DNA of 64,000 bases from NCBI RefSeq assembly GCF_000196235.1, contig NC_008541.1, forward strand, positions 2,108,001 to 2,172,000. Direction: 5' to 3'. This document shows, piece after piece, positions 31,544-40,213 of this stretch; position 1 is the first letter of the stretch; each line of letters starts with the position of its first letter. This stretch comes from Arthrobacter sp. FB24 (lineage in GTDB: Bacteria > Actinomycetota > Actinomycetes > Actinomycetales > Micrococcaceae). A model generated the notes under the pieces. That model made no database searches. It was not told the origin of the DNA and worked only from the letters and a program-made list of their open reading frames with translations. A program made the translations under genes and the position numbers.

Positions 31544-32731
31544 ATGAAAATCACCAACCTCGACACCGTCGTTGTCGACTTCTACCGGACGAACCTGATC
31601 TTCGTTCGGCTCAGCACCGACGAGGGACTCACTGGCATCGCCGAGGCAACCCTCGAAGGCCAGGAACATGCGGTCCGCGGCGCCGTCGCCGTGCTCGCCG
31701 ACGCGGTCCGCGGCAAGGACCCAACCCGGATTTCGCAAACCATCTATGAACTCAACCGCGATGCCTACTGGCGCGGCGGGCCGGTCTCGATGACAGCGCT
31801 CAGCGCCCTCGAAATGGCAATGTGGGACGTCTCCGCCCGCGCACTTGGCGTCCCTGTCCACCGCATGCTGGGTGGACAGGTCCGCGACAGAGTCCGCGCT
31901 TACGCCAACGGCTGGTTCTCCGGAGCCAAAACGGCTGAGGACTTCGCCGAGGCAGCCGTCCAGACGGTCGCCCAAGGCTTCCGCGGACTCAAGTGGGATC
32001 CATTCGAAGCCGCGGACCTCACCCTCGAGCCGCGGGACCTGCGGCGCATGCTCGAGCCCGTCGCCGCTGTCCGCGAGGCAGTGGGCGACGACGTCGAGCT
32101 ATTCATCGAAGGACACGGCCGGTTCGATGTACCGACAGCGATCCGGGTCGCACGCGAAATCGAGCAGTTCCAGCCGGTGTTCTTCGAAGAACCATGCCCG
32201 CCGGACGGGATCGACGCGCTCCTTGAGATACGCTCCAAATCTCCTGTACCGATCGCTGCCGGGGAACGTTGGTTCGGACGGAACACCTTTGTCCCTGCCC
32301 TCGCGCGGAATGCCGTGGACTACATACAGCCGGACGTCACGCACGCCGGCGGCCTGCTGGAACTGTCCTTCATCTCCACGCTCGCCGCGGCCCATTACAT
32401 TCCGTTTGCACCGCATAACCCAAGCGGACCGCTCAGTACCGCGGCGACGTTGCAGCTCGGCGCGATGCTGCCCAATTTCCGCTATCTGGAAATCATGGCC
32501 TCGGACGTACCCTGGCGAACCGAGATCTCCAACGAGCGCCTCCAGCTGACGGAGGAGGGTGACATCCTCATTCCTGAAGGCATCGGTCTGGGCATCGAAC
32601 TTGACTTCGAAGCGATCGCCGAACACCCCTACACGCCACACCCGATGCGGATCTTCCATGATGCCGTCGCAGACATCCGCCCCCCGGACGCCCGCTCCTA
32701 CTTCAACCTCGAGCGCAGCCCGGCCATTTGA
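31544..32731 (+). CDS. Enolase-superfamily sugar-acid dehydratase (galactonate/mannonate dehydratase-like)
   Basis: The 395-residue protein has the mandelate racemase/muconate lactonizing enzyme layout: an N-terminal capping domain (to about residue 115) and a barrel with Mg2+-ligand motifs in order, LFIEGHGRFD, FFEEPCPP and AAGERWFGR, then the HNPSGPLS segment. It should remove water from an aldonate to give a 2-keto-3-deoxy acid; the substrate cannot be read from sequence. It appears intact although the transporter genes before it and the dehydrogenase after it are broken. Neighbours suggest an oxidative aldonate pathway. Confidence 0.85.
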   Translation: MKITNLDTVVVDFYRTNLIFVRLSTDEGLTGIAEATLEGQEHAVRGAVAVLADAVRGKDPTRISQTIYELNRDAYWRGGPVSMTALSALEMAMWDVSARALGVPVHRMLGGQVRDRVRAYANGWFSGAKTAEDFAEAAVQTVAQGFRGLKWDPFEAADLTLEPRDLRRMLEPVAAVREAVGDDVELFIEGHGRFDVPTAIRVAREIEQFQPVFFEEPCPPDGIDALLEIRSKSPVPIAAGERWFGRNTFVPALARNAVDYIQPDVTHAGGLLELSFISTLAAAHYIPFAPHNPSGPLSTAATLQLGAMLPNFRYLEIMASDVPWRTEISNERLQLTEEGDILIPEGIGLGIELDFEAIAEHPYTPHPMRIFHDAVADIRPPDARSYFNLERSPAI

Positions 32732-32998
32732 AGCAAAGGGGGAGTGCAGGGGTCGGCCGGTGCAGCGCCCGCCCCTGCCCCGGGTGGCTCGTGCCAGCAG
32801 AATCTACGCCGAAGACGTCGCCAATCAGTGGATCAGTTCACCGGTAGCTGGCCCAGCCCGCGCCGACGGAGCCAAAGCTCTGGAGCAGCGTCGGAGCACC
32901 GCAGCCATATTCAGGACGGATGCACGGAAGCACCCCAAGACAAGGGACCCGTCAGCCTCACAAACAACAGTGAGTCAGGGGCCCGGAAGGAACAAGCG

Positions 32999-33310
32999 AT
33001 GGTTACATCACGCGAAGAGACAGAAAACCAGATCATTGCCGCTCACAACGCTTATGAGCTGACCAGCGAAGACCAGCCACAAATGCGAGCTCGCTGGCTG
33101 GAAGGTATTGCCTCTGCTTTGGAAACCCACGCTGACGAGTTGGTCGCACTCGGGCATCAGGAGACACGTCTGGAAGAGGTCCCCGCTGCCTATGACTCCT
33201 TTCCGCCCTCGCAATTGCCCGAACCGCTCCGGGACGACAACCCCTGGGGGATTCGACGTCGGGTCGACGGGGCCTGGGAAGCAGCCACTAAAGATAAGGA
33301 CAACGCATGA
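32999..33310 (+). pseudogene. Internally deleted alpha-ketoglutarate semialdehyde dehydrogenase
   Basis: The 103-codon frame joins the N-terminus of a KGSADH-type aldehyde dehydrogenase (AHNAYELTSEDQPQMRARWL, EGIASALETHADELVALGHQ) to its extreme C-terminus (LPEPLRDDNPWGIRRRVDG). Roughly 400 residues are missing, including the NAD-binding domain and catalytic Cys. The junction is near codon 60 and the frame is kept. The stop overlaps the next gene's ATG as ATGA, a relic of the original coupling. It would have made 2-oxoglutarate from 2,5-dioxopentanoate. Confidence 0.78.
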
Positions 33311-34551
33311 TCAGCATGAAAATACAGCAAATTCTTCCGGCCGACCCGGCGAAGGCGATCCTCATCGGCCGCATATGGGATCCGGTCTCCCAGGGCCCCA
33401 GAGTGGTCTCTGTCCGGGGTGAGGACGTTTTCGATCTGAGCCCCGGGGTCCGCACTGTTGCAGAACTCATGGAATACGAGAACCCCCTGGAAGTGGTTCT
33501 TCAAAGAACTGACGCTCCGCGTTGGGACCTCGCGGAGATCGTGGAAGCTTCGCAGGGGACGGACCGTAACCGGCCCCACCTGCTGGCGCCCATCGACCTT
33601 CAGGTGGTCAAGGCCTGCGGGGTGACGTTCGTTGAGAGCATGATCGAGCGGGTCATCGAAGAGCGGTGCGGCGGTGATTTCACCCGTGCCGCAGAAGTCC
33701 GCAAGGCTGTCGCCGACGTCCTCGGCGGCAGCTTGGACTCCGTCCGCCCCGGGTCGGAGCAGGCGCGGGAGGCCAAGAGAATACTGTCCGCCCAGGGCAT
33801 GTGGTCACAGTACCTTGAGGTCGGTCTTGGTCCCGACCCGGAGGTATTCACCAAAGCCCCGGTCCTATCCTCGGTGGGATATGGTTCCGGCGTTGGTATT
33901 CCCAGCTTTTCCTCATGGAATAACCCCGAGCCCGAGCTTGTGCTCATTCTCAACTCCGCCGGGGATCCCCTGGGTGCCACGCTGGGGAACGACGTGAATC
34001 TCCGGGACGTGGAGGGACGCAGCGCGCTGTTGCTCGGGATGGCCAAGGACAACAATGCATCCTGTGCGATTGGTCCGCTGATCCGGCTCTTCCACAAGGA
34101 CTTCACACTGGAGTCCCTCCGGACCGAAGAAATCACCCTCACGGTCGAAGGTACGGACGGCTACCGGATGGAGGGTCGCAACAGCGTCGCCCGCATCAGC
34201 CGCTCCTTCGAAGAGCTCATCAAGGCAGCGCACGGCAGCCACCACCAATACCCCGACGGGTTCGCCCTCTTCACAGGAACGCTGTTCGCCCCCACCCAGG
34301 ACCGCGACACGGAAGGCCTCGGCTTCACGCACAAGAACGGCGACATCGTCACCATCAGCAGCCCCCAGCTCGGAACGCTCATCAACCAAACCCAGAGCAC
34401 CGAGGAAACGGAGCCTTGGACGTTCGGAATCACTGCCTTGTTCAGGTACCTCGCCCAGACAGGAACCGGTGGCGCGCCATCGATCACCGGGAGCCCGGTA
34501 TCCGCGGCGCCCGGCAAATCGGCGGGCATGAAAATCGGATTCCGGAACTAA
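33307..34551 (+). CDS. Fumarylacetoacetate hydrolase-family protein, candidate 2-keto-3-deoxy-aldonate dehydratase
   Basis: The 414-residue protein has a FAH-type fold region from about residue 100 (KACGVTFVESMIERVIEERC, then GVGIPSFSSWNNPEPELVLI with the metal-binding Glu pair, and LGNDVNLRDVEGRSALLLGM). It resembles the FAH-fold dehydratases of Weimberg-type pentose pathways, which convert 2-keto-3-deoxypentonate to 2,5-dioxopentanoate. Its neighbours, an aldonate dehydratase and a KGSADH remnant, complete that pathway. In the absence of KGSADH its product would have to be handled elsewhere. It starts inside an ATGA overlap; a second ATG lies at 33316. Confidence 0.8.
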   Translation: MISMKIQQILPADPAKAILIGRIWDPVSQGPRVVSVRGEDVFDLSPGVRTVAELMEYENPLEVVLQRTDAPRWDLAEIVEASQGTDRNRPHLLAPIDLQVVKACGVTFVESMIERVIEERCGGDFTRAAEVRKAVADVLGGSLDSVRPGSEQAREAKRILSAQGMWSQYLEVGLGPDPEVFTKAPVLSSVGYGSGVGIPSFSSWNNPEPELVLILNSAGDPLGATLGNDVNLRDVEGRSALLLGMAKDNNASCAIGPLIRLFHKDFTLESLRTEEITLTVEGTDGYRMEGRNSVARISRSFEELIKAAHGSHHQYPDGFALFTGTLFAPTQDRDTEGLGFTHKNGDIVTISSPQLGTLINQTQSTEETEPWTFGITALFRYLAQTGTGGAPSITGSPVSAAPGKSAGMKIGFRN

Positions 34552-34657
34552 AGGTGCTAAGTACGCGCCCGGCTCGCTGGTGACCCCCACGGTACAAATC
34601 CGCGATTGCGGACGTTGTCGGTCCGCGGCCGCCCACACTAAGGACAAGAAGAGATTG

Positions 34658-34909
34658 ATGGACTATTTTCACCTGGCTTACCCATTCCTCGGTGCTGTTA
34701 ACATCGAAGCCCGTAGCGCGTTGCCTTGTGCCCCTGTGATCGAGGCAAAAGGCGCCAAAGGGAAACGCAGAGAAGTCGATCACCTTCGTGGCCGACTCGC
34801 GAATTTGCTCCATCGTGCCGCCTGGGTCCTGGAGCCGGGCATGCATGACGGCACGCGGGCTCCAGAACCCGTTGCCCGCAGCCGGCCAGTTCCAACCGGC
34901 GCTGCATAA
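34658..34909 (+). CDS. Small basic protein, paralog of the ORF at 62199-62417
   Basis: The 83-residue protein begins MDYFHLAYPFLGAVNIEARS and has a basic helix RGRLANLLHRAAWVLEP. A second ORF 27.5 kb away encodes the same family: 43 of the first 62 residues are identical by hand count, and about 20 bp of upstream DNA (CGTTGTCGGT...GCGGCCGCC) is also conserved. The start is chosen because both copies align from this Met. The signal AAGAAGAG before it is modest. The C-terminus after about residue 62 differs. I do not recognise the family; duplication with protein-level conservation argues that it is real. Confidence 0.6.
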   Translation: MDYFHLAYPFLGAVNIEARSALPCAPVIEAKGAKGKRREVDHLRGRLANLLHRAAWVLEPGMHDGTRAPEPVARSRPVPTGAA

Positions 34910-35255
34910 TCGGAACCGGACGGCTCGCTGCAATTGTCGTCGGCGATCTGGCCAGGGTCGTTCATGCTAATGGCCGATGCGTAGAGCGGCGTGACACCAT
35001 TCGGATTTGGCAGGACAAATCCGGTAAATCTGATTTTTCCGGTGCTACTATGTCATCGCTGGGGTATCTGAGTAACGAAAAGCGGCGCTGATTGAATTAC
35101 GGAGGGGTCTCCATTTTGCCTCCATGGTTTGAAGCTCTATCTTCATCGCGCCGCTTGCACTACTTGAGCATGACCTTGCGGGACACTGGACAGGAGTGGC
35201 GCACGCCCATGTGCTGAGACTGTTGTCCCGTTCCTTCAGCACCGGGAGGCAATTG
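34910..35255. other. Intergenic region upstream of the protease gene
   Basis: No gene is supported. An in-frame extension of the protease ORF to 35196 exists, but the lipoprotein start at 35256 is better. No terminator or operator is clear. Confidence 0.35.
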
Positions 35256-36506
35256 ATGAGCATTAAGCGAAGTCCCACCATTTTCTGTGCGGTTGCGGCG
35301 GTTGTGAGCTTATGTCTTTGGACAACAGGATGCACAAATGGGTCTGGACCTGCCCCTGAGTCCTCGACTAGTTTGTCCGGGCCGCCCACCACGCAAACGC
35401 CTGTCCCAAGCGAGAAAACCGCTGCCCCCAGCCTGAGTCCATCCCCGAGCCCGAGTCCAAGCACGGAGGCCGTTCCCAGCAGCTGGCCGGACGTTGTTGC
35501 CCAGACGCAGTCGGGTGTCGGGCAGTTCAGCGTGACGAGGTGTGAGAACAGCTTCACGGGCACGGGGTTCCTTGTTGGTCCTGATCTGGTTGTCACCGCT
35601 GCGCACATGGTGCGGGACGCGTCCGCGATAAGCATTTCGTTTGGTCGAACAACGGTAAATGCCACAACACTGGGCACAAACGAACTCGCTGATTTGGCGC
35701 TCGTAAGAACCGAAACCCCAGTTCAAGGTCATCAGTTTCAGTTCAGAACAACTGAACCGCCAATTGGAACGGATGTCGCTGCCCTCGGATTTCCCTTAGG
35801 TCGGCCTTTCACTTTCACCCGGGGGACAGTAAGCGCTCTGAACGCGGAACAGAGAATTGGTAGCCGAGTTCTTAGCAATCTGATTCAAACCGATACGGCT
35901 ATCAACCATGGAAACAGCGGTGGACCCCTTATTACCCAGGATGGTCAGGTTTCTGGCGTTATCGTGACCATTGAATTCGACGAAAATGTCCGGGCCGAAG
36001 GCATCGCCTACGCGGTGACTGCGCCACGGGCTGCTGCCGCCGTTCAGGAATGGCAGAAACGATCGGTGCCGGTAACGCTCAAAGACTGTGGCAACGCCCC
36101 GGCACCGGGTTCAGGATCTTTCCCGCTAACCGTCTTGTCCAGCCACGATCAAGCACGCAACATCGGGCAGAGCCTCCTGCTGCATGGCCAAGGCATCAAC
36201 CAAGGGGCCTACGCCGCCGCCTTCAAGCAATTCACTCCCGAACTCCAGGCAACTTTCGGTGACTCAGTTGCATGGAGCGCTGAGCTTGGATCCTCGTACT
36301 GGCAAAAGGTCGAAATCGTAGACGTTACAGGCAGCGGCGATGCCCTCTCCGCTGATGTGAACCTACAAACACGCCAAGATGCAGCGCACGGCAGAAACGG
36401 CCAAACCTGTTCGAACTGGAAGCTCCGCTATGCAATGCATTGGGACGGCAGCGCCTGGCTCATAGCCGGCACGTCATTACCCTTCGGTGAACCCACGGCC
36501 TGCTGA
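35256..36506 (+). CDS. Trypsin-like serine protease, predicted lipoprotein
   Basis: The 416-residue exported protein has a signal peptide (TIFCAVAAVVSLCLW) with a lipobox-like TTGC, cysteine at residue 26. A Ser/Pro/Thr-rich linker at 30-75 (SLSPSPSPSPST) follows, then a chymotrypsin/HtrA-type domain with the catalytic triad H117 (VVTAAHMV), D147 (LADLALVR) and S221 (GNSGGPL). No PDZ domain is seen; the last 130 residues form an unrecognised domain. It is probably anchored on the outer face of the membrane and degrades or processes surface proteins. GGGAGG precedes the ATG at good spacing. It is monocistronic. Confidence 0.85.
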   Translation: MSIKRSPTIFCAVAAVVSLCLWTTGCTNGSGPAPESSTSLSGPPTTQTPVPSEKTAAPSLSPSPSPSPSTEAVPSSWPDVVAQTQSGVGQFSVTRCENSFTGTGFLVGPDLVVTAAHMVRDASAISISFGRTTVNATTLGTNELADLALVRTETPVQGHQFQFRTTEPPIGTDVAALGFPLGRPFTFTRGTVSALNAEQRIGSRVLSNLIQTDTAINHGNSGGPLITQDGQVSGVIVTIEFDENVRAEGIAYAVTAPRAAAAVQEWQKRSVPVTLKDCGNAPAPGSGSFPLTVLSSHDQARNIGQSLLLHGQGINQGAYAAAFKQFTPELQATFGDSVAWSAELGSSYWQKVEIVDVTGSGDALSADVNLQTRQDAAHGRNGQTCSNWKLRYAMHWDGSAWLIAGTSLPFGEPTAC

Positions 36507-36900
36507 TAATTAGTTGTCCTGCGAGGTTGACGACACTGTCGCTGACCACGTCAGCGGCTGGCGCCTTGCCGCAGAACTGCCGGAACCAGCCCCTGAACGG
36601 TGCGGCCCCTGTGATCGACGGCAACAATACGCGCAGCGCGTCTCAGAGTGTCTTTGGATCGGAAGACTTCCTTGAGTGCCCAGAGCATAGGGATGCACAC
36701 CGGCTAACGCTCGGGTGTGGACACTCCTGCACAAAATGAGCGGTCCAGGACCAAAGAATGCACACTCTGGAACACTTGCCCGCTTCCTTGCACGACCGTC
36801 AACCGTAGGATTTTGAAAGCGACCAGGCAGCTTGCCTTCCAAGGGATATAGGCCGTGACATCAAACTGCCTATGAGCACTACCAGAACAGGAACGACCCC
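36507..36900. other. Intergenic region, nothing recognised
   Basis: No coding frame, repeat or terminator is convincing in this 394-bp gap. It should hold the promoter for the small ORF at 36901. Confidence 0.35.
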
Positions 36901-37200
36901 ATGATCACCGGCAACTCCACCACTACCCATCACGTCACGGCCGACCAGCCCCAGTTGGTCGCCGAACGCCTTGACGCTGCGGAGAAATCGGCTCAGGAGC
37001 GAGCTCGGAGGGAGGGACGTCACGGAATTCTTGTGACGCGTTATGGGCCGACCTCGTTCGCAGTAACTCTGAGCACAGACGTTCCCTACGGCATCACTCT
37101 GGAACGCGATCTCTCTCCCAGGACCGATCCTGTGTCGGCAAAAACGATGTGCGGCCAGACCGATCCCGGGCATTCCCTGCCGCGATACGGCGTGCGGTAG
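36901..37200 (+). CDS. Small hypothetical protein (99 aa)
   Basis: The start is supported by AGGAACG about 8 nt upstream. The sequence has an N-terminal helical, charged part (LVAERLDAAEKSAQERARRE) and a beta-rich core GILVTRYGPTSFAVTLSTDV with PYGITLERDL. This looks like a short conserved actinobacterial hypothetical. No catalytic motif, signal peptide or membrane segment is visible. It is followed 25 bp later by the EAL-domain gene, so the two may be co-transcribed. Confidence 0.55.
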   Translation: MITGNSTTTHHVTADQPQLVAERLDAAEKSAQERARREGRHGILVTRYGPTSFAVTLSTDVPYGITLERDLSPRTDPVSAKTMCGQTDPGHSLPRYGVR

Positions 37201-37225
37201 GCAGACATCTAGCGATGCTTACCTA

Positions 37226-38743
37226 ATGCCGAATCGAGCACGGAAGAAGACTCGGATGCCACCAGACTCGATACATCAACGCGGTGCCCCACGGCTGTTG
37301 CGGCAGCATAACGCGCTCTTGGAATCATCACTTTCTCGGCGCCCGGAGTTCACATCTCCGGCGTGGACTGACAACGGCCAACCTTTGACAACCCCTGACG
37401 GTCGACGGTTGCTGGCCGTTCTGTCCCTCGAGTTGGTATCGGTGTTGTCATTACTCCTTTCTCTGCTATCTGGTCTTGAGCCGTGGAGCGGCCTCGAGGT
37501 CCCCACCAGAGTGTCGGCCCTCGCCTCGACCCTGCTCCTTCCGGCCGTCCTTCATGCCGCTTGGCGCCTTATTCGGCAACAGCGTCGCGACCGGTTGGAG
37601 GCGTCAATTACAGCCAGCCTCATGGATACACTACGGAGCACGCCCCGTGAATGGCTGTGGGCCGTAGGAGCAGACGGGAGGTTCACCTTCTCAAGCCCGG
37701 CGAGTCGGGAATTACTTGGTTTTGAGCCCTCCGAGTTGGTGGGACGCCCGTGCAGTCTCGTCATCGACCTCGCTGACCTCAAGACCGCGCGGAAACCAGA
37801 CGCACGCGCGGGCCGGGAAGGACTTTTGCTTTCGGCCCGCCACCGCGGCGGTCGGAGCCTCAGCGTAGAGGTCTTCTGCCGGCGCCGATTCGACGGCGAG
37901 GGTCGACGATCAGGATTCGAGGGAGTCGCGCGACCGCTGGAAGCCTTCAGGGCAGAGAGCCCTGCAGAGCTGGAAATCACGACTCGCCTCGATCGCCTGT
38001 TCGCCACTCGGACACTGATCACGGCGTTTCAGCCCATCTGCCATTTGGGAACCGGCGAGGTTGTCGGTGCAGAAGCGCTCACTCGCTTCGTCAGCGCTCC
38101 CTTTAGGTCGCCCGATCAGTGGTTCATCGAAGCGGATTCAATCGGACGAGGCCCCGAACTCGAATTCCTTGCCCTGGAAACGGCGATGCAGGCCGCAACG
38201 GATCTTCCCGACCACATCTATGTAGCCGTCAATCTCTCCCCGTCGGCATGCCTCTACCCGAGGCTGAGTGATATCGTGACGAATTCCGGTCTGGACCCCA
38301 CGCGCATCGTCGTAGAGCTGACCGAGCGCTCAGCCGTGGCTGACTATGCACGTCTCGCGGCAGCACTGGCCCCACTCAGAAGCGCTGGCGTACGCATAGC
38401 TATCGACGACGTCGGAGCCGGGTTCTCATCCATGCGCCACATCCTTAGGCTCAGCCCGGAACTCATCAAACTTGACCGGACCATCGTTGCGGGCGTCGAC
38501 TGTGACCCCAACCAGAGAGCCCTGTGCACGGCTATGGTCAGCTTCGCGTCACAGATCGGGGCAAGCCTTGTCGCCGAGGGAATCCAAACCAATGCAGAAT
38601 TAACCGCCGTTACCGAGATGGGCGTGAACACCGGGCAAGGCTACTTACTGGGTAGACCATCCCTGCTTTCATCGGATTGGTCCCGTTGGAGTCAGCGGAA
38701 CCGGTCTTCAGTGAATGGTGATACGGATGGTCTTGACACCTAA
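37226..38743 (+). CDS. Membrane-anchored PAS-EAL cyclic-di-GMP phosphodiesterase
   Basis: The 505-residue protein has two hydrophobic segments near residues 55-80 and 92-115. A PAS domain follows (EWLWAVGADGRFTFSSPASR, ELLGFEPSELVGRPCSLV), then a C-terminal EAL domain. EAL motifs for metal and substrate are kept: GAEALTRF, YVAVNLSPSACL, IVVELTERSA, IAIDDVGAGFSSM, ELIKLDRTIV, LVAEGIQTN and GQGYLLGRP. It is therefore likely an active c-di-GMP phosphodiesterase (product pGpG), regulated by the PAS sensor. There is no GGDEF domain. The start has no strong ribosome-binding site; a later ATG at 37257 is an alternative. Confidence 0.88.
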   Translation: MPNRARKKTRMPPDSIHQRGAPRLLRQHNALLESSLSRRPEFTSPAWTDNGQPLTTPDGRRLLAVLSLELVSVLSLLLSLLSGLEPWSGLEVPTRVSALASTLLLPAVLHAAWRLIRQQRRDRLEASITASLMDTLRSTPREWLWAVGADGRFTFSSPASRELLGFEPSELVGRPCSLVIDLADLKTARKPDARAGREGLLLSARHRGGRSLSVEVFCRRRFDGEGRRSGFEGVARPLEAFRAESPAELEITTRLDRLFATRTLITAFQPICHLGTGEVVGAEALTRFVSAPFRSPDQWFIEADSIGRGPELEFLALETAMQAATDLPDHIYVAVNLSPSACLYPRLSDIVTNSGLDPTRIVVELTERSAVADYARLAAALAPLRSAGVRIAIDDVGAGFSSMRHILRLSPELIKLDRTIVAGVDCDPNQRALCTAMVSFASQIGASLVAEGIQTNAELTAVTEMGVNTGQGYLLGRPSLLSSDWSRWSQRNRSSVNGDTDGLDT

Positions 38744-38974
38744 GAGCCAATCCGCCGGAGCCGGCCGGGCTCCCATCAATGGCAGCGGATACATCGTCCT
38801 TCGACGCGGCCCCGCCTCGTCGTCGTAGCGTCCGGCCTCGGACCACAAATAGCCCTCGCGGCTCCGCACGGATCCATGGAAGCACTTTCGCTGGGTAGGA
38901 GAATCACCCGGGAGACCCTCCGGGTCAAAGAAACGAAGGAGCAGACCCGCGTCGTACCCTTCTCTGTGGGGCAC
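38708..38974 (-). CDS. Possible small hypothetical protein (88 aa)
   Basis: A GTG-initiated frame encodes a coding-like sequence: DAGLLLRFFDPEGLPGDSPT, SREGYLWSEAGRYDD, YPLPLMGARPAPADWLLGVK and TIRITIH. It overlaps the 3' end of the convergent EAL gene by 36 bp. No good ribosome-binding site is visible and no family is recognised, so this is a tentative call based on protein-like composition. Confidence 0.4.
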   Translation of the reverse strand: MPHREGYDAGLLLRFFDPEGLPGDSPTQRKCFHGSVRSREGYLWSEAGRYDDEAGPRRRTMYPLPLMGARPAPADWLLGVKTIRITIH

Positions 38975-39056
38975 ATTTGGGCCGGGCCCCGAAGTTCATG
39001 ACAGCGGCGGCAGCTTCGAAGCGGACGAGTCGTGTGGGACCCATCAGATATCCGAT

Positions 39057-40103
39057 TCACAGCACGGTCAATTTTCTTAGTTCGGCGGCTCGAGTCTGCA
39101 AGAGTTCCGGGTTCTGCTGCGCGTCCCCAAGCGAGAGCCCTGTTAGTTCCCTGACGGCACGCCGCATGGCTTGCAGGCTCTTGAACCCGCTGGCACCCGC
39201 TATGTCCGTCAGAGAGCGTTTCCAGGAGGTTGCTTCGGCGAGGAGCTCAAGGGCTTCCAAGGTCCGCAGGGCGCGGATGTGCCCGCTGACTTGGAGCCCT
39301 TCGTCTTCGAAGAGGTAGTAAAGGGCACGGCGTGAAAGAAATGAGTAAGCCACGACCTCGTCAACTGTGAGGGCAGGGTTTCTGAAGTTCCGGTGCACGA
39401 ATTTCTTGATCGCTGCGATGCGGGCCAGTCTTATATCGCCGGGATCGGCCGTGGTTTCGAGCAAGGAGCTGACCAGGGCCGTCATCATCGACCGGACGAC
39501 TGGTTGGAGACGTGGCATCTCCTGGGCTATGACCGACCGCTGCCAGCCGGACAAGGCTGGAAGAATCAGCCCACGCATAATGGGGTTTTCTCTGATGTCG
39601 GCCAATCCCTGCAGCCGTTTGACGGATCTGCCGTCCAAGCCGAGCAGCCCCCGGTCGAAATGGACCCGCACAGCGCTTAGGCCGGCGGGCGCATGGAAGT
39701 TTCCCGGCAAAGAAAGATCAAAGAACCTGACTGTTCCGGGAGCGACAGCCTCGGAACGTCCCGAGAAGCTGAACTTGTCACATGAAGTCCTGAAATACAC
39801 GAGCCAGTCGCTGGGATTCGTGTCCCCGTTCCAGTAGCAACTGGCGGGTTCATTCGTGACATCAACAAGACTGAAGCCCGGACTCTCAAGGCTCAGGGCG
39901 GTTGGATTGAAGCCAGATCGCACTGACTTTTCGGTTTTTTCCAACCGAACGGGAGCGTCAATCGCGCTGGCGTACCAGCTCCGCCAATGTTCGAATTTTT
40001 CTTCCGGGTTCAGCCCGGCCGGAACACTGTAGCGCCTGATCTGATCGTGCTGTGGCCTGTCCGGATCGTCGGCGACGTGGTTGTCGCGAGATGTTTCTTC
40101 CAT
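39057..40103 (-). CDS. AraC-family transcriptional regulator
   Basis: The 348-residue protein has an N-terminal AraC-binding-like/cupin region (FEHWRSWYASAIDAPVRLEK, YWNGDTNPSDWLVYFRTSCD) and a C-terminal double helix-turn-helix (residues about 240-330) with VDEVVAYSFLSRRALYYLFE and LTDIAGASGFKSLQAMRRAV. It is likely a one-component regulator. Its ligand is unknown; the adjacent minus-strand ROK gene ends about 110 bp upstream, so the two may be separately transcribed. No divergent catabolic operon identifies a target. Confidence 0.85.
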   Translation of the reverse strand: MEETSRDNHVADDPDRPQHDQIRRYSVPAGLNPEEKFEHWRSWYASAIDAPVRLEKTEKSVRSGFNPTALSLESPGFSLVDVTNEPASCYWNGDTNPSDWLVYFRTSCDKFSFSGRSEAVAPGTVRFFDLSLPGNFHAPAGLSAVRVHFDRGLLGLDGRSVKRLQGLADIRENPIMRGLILPALSGWQRSVIAQEMPRLQPVVRSMMTALVSSLLETTADPGDIRLARIAAIKKFVHRNFRNPALTVDEVVAYSFLSRRALYYLFEDEGLQVSGHIRALRTLEALELLAEATSWKRSLTDIAGASGFKSLQAMRRAVRELTGLSLGDAQQNPELLQTRAAELRKLTVL

Positions 40104-40213
40104 GGGCTTGGGACCTTCCAGCTGAACCGAGATTGAATGCGCCCAGTATGCAGCGGCAAGAGTGATCGTGTTGTATGGGTTGTCGATCGCCTGTAGATTC
40201 TACCCGCGGCCGG

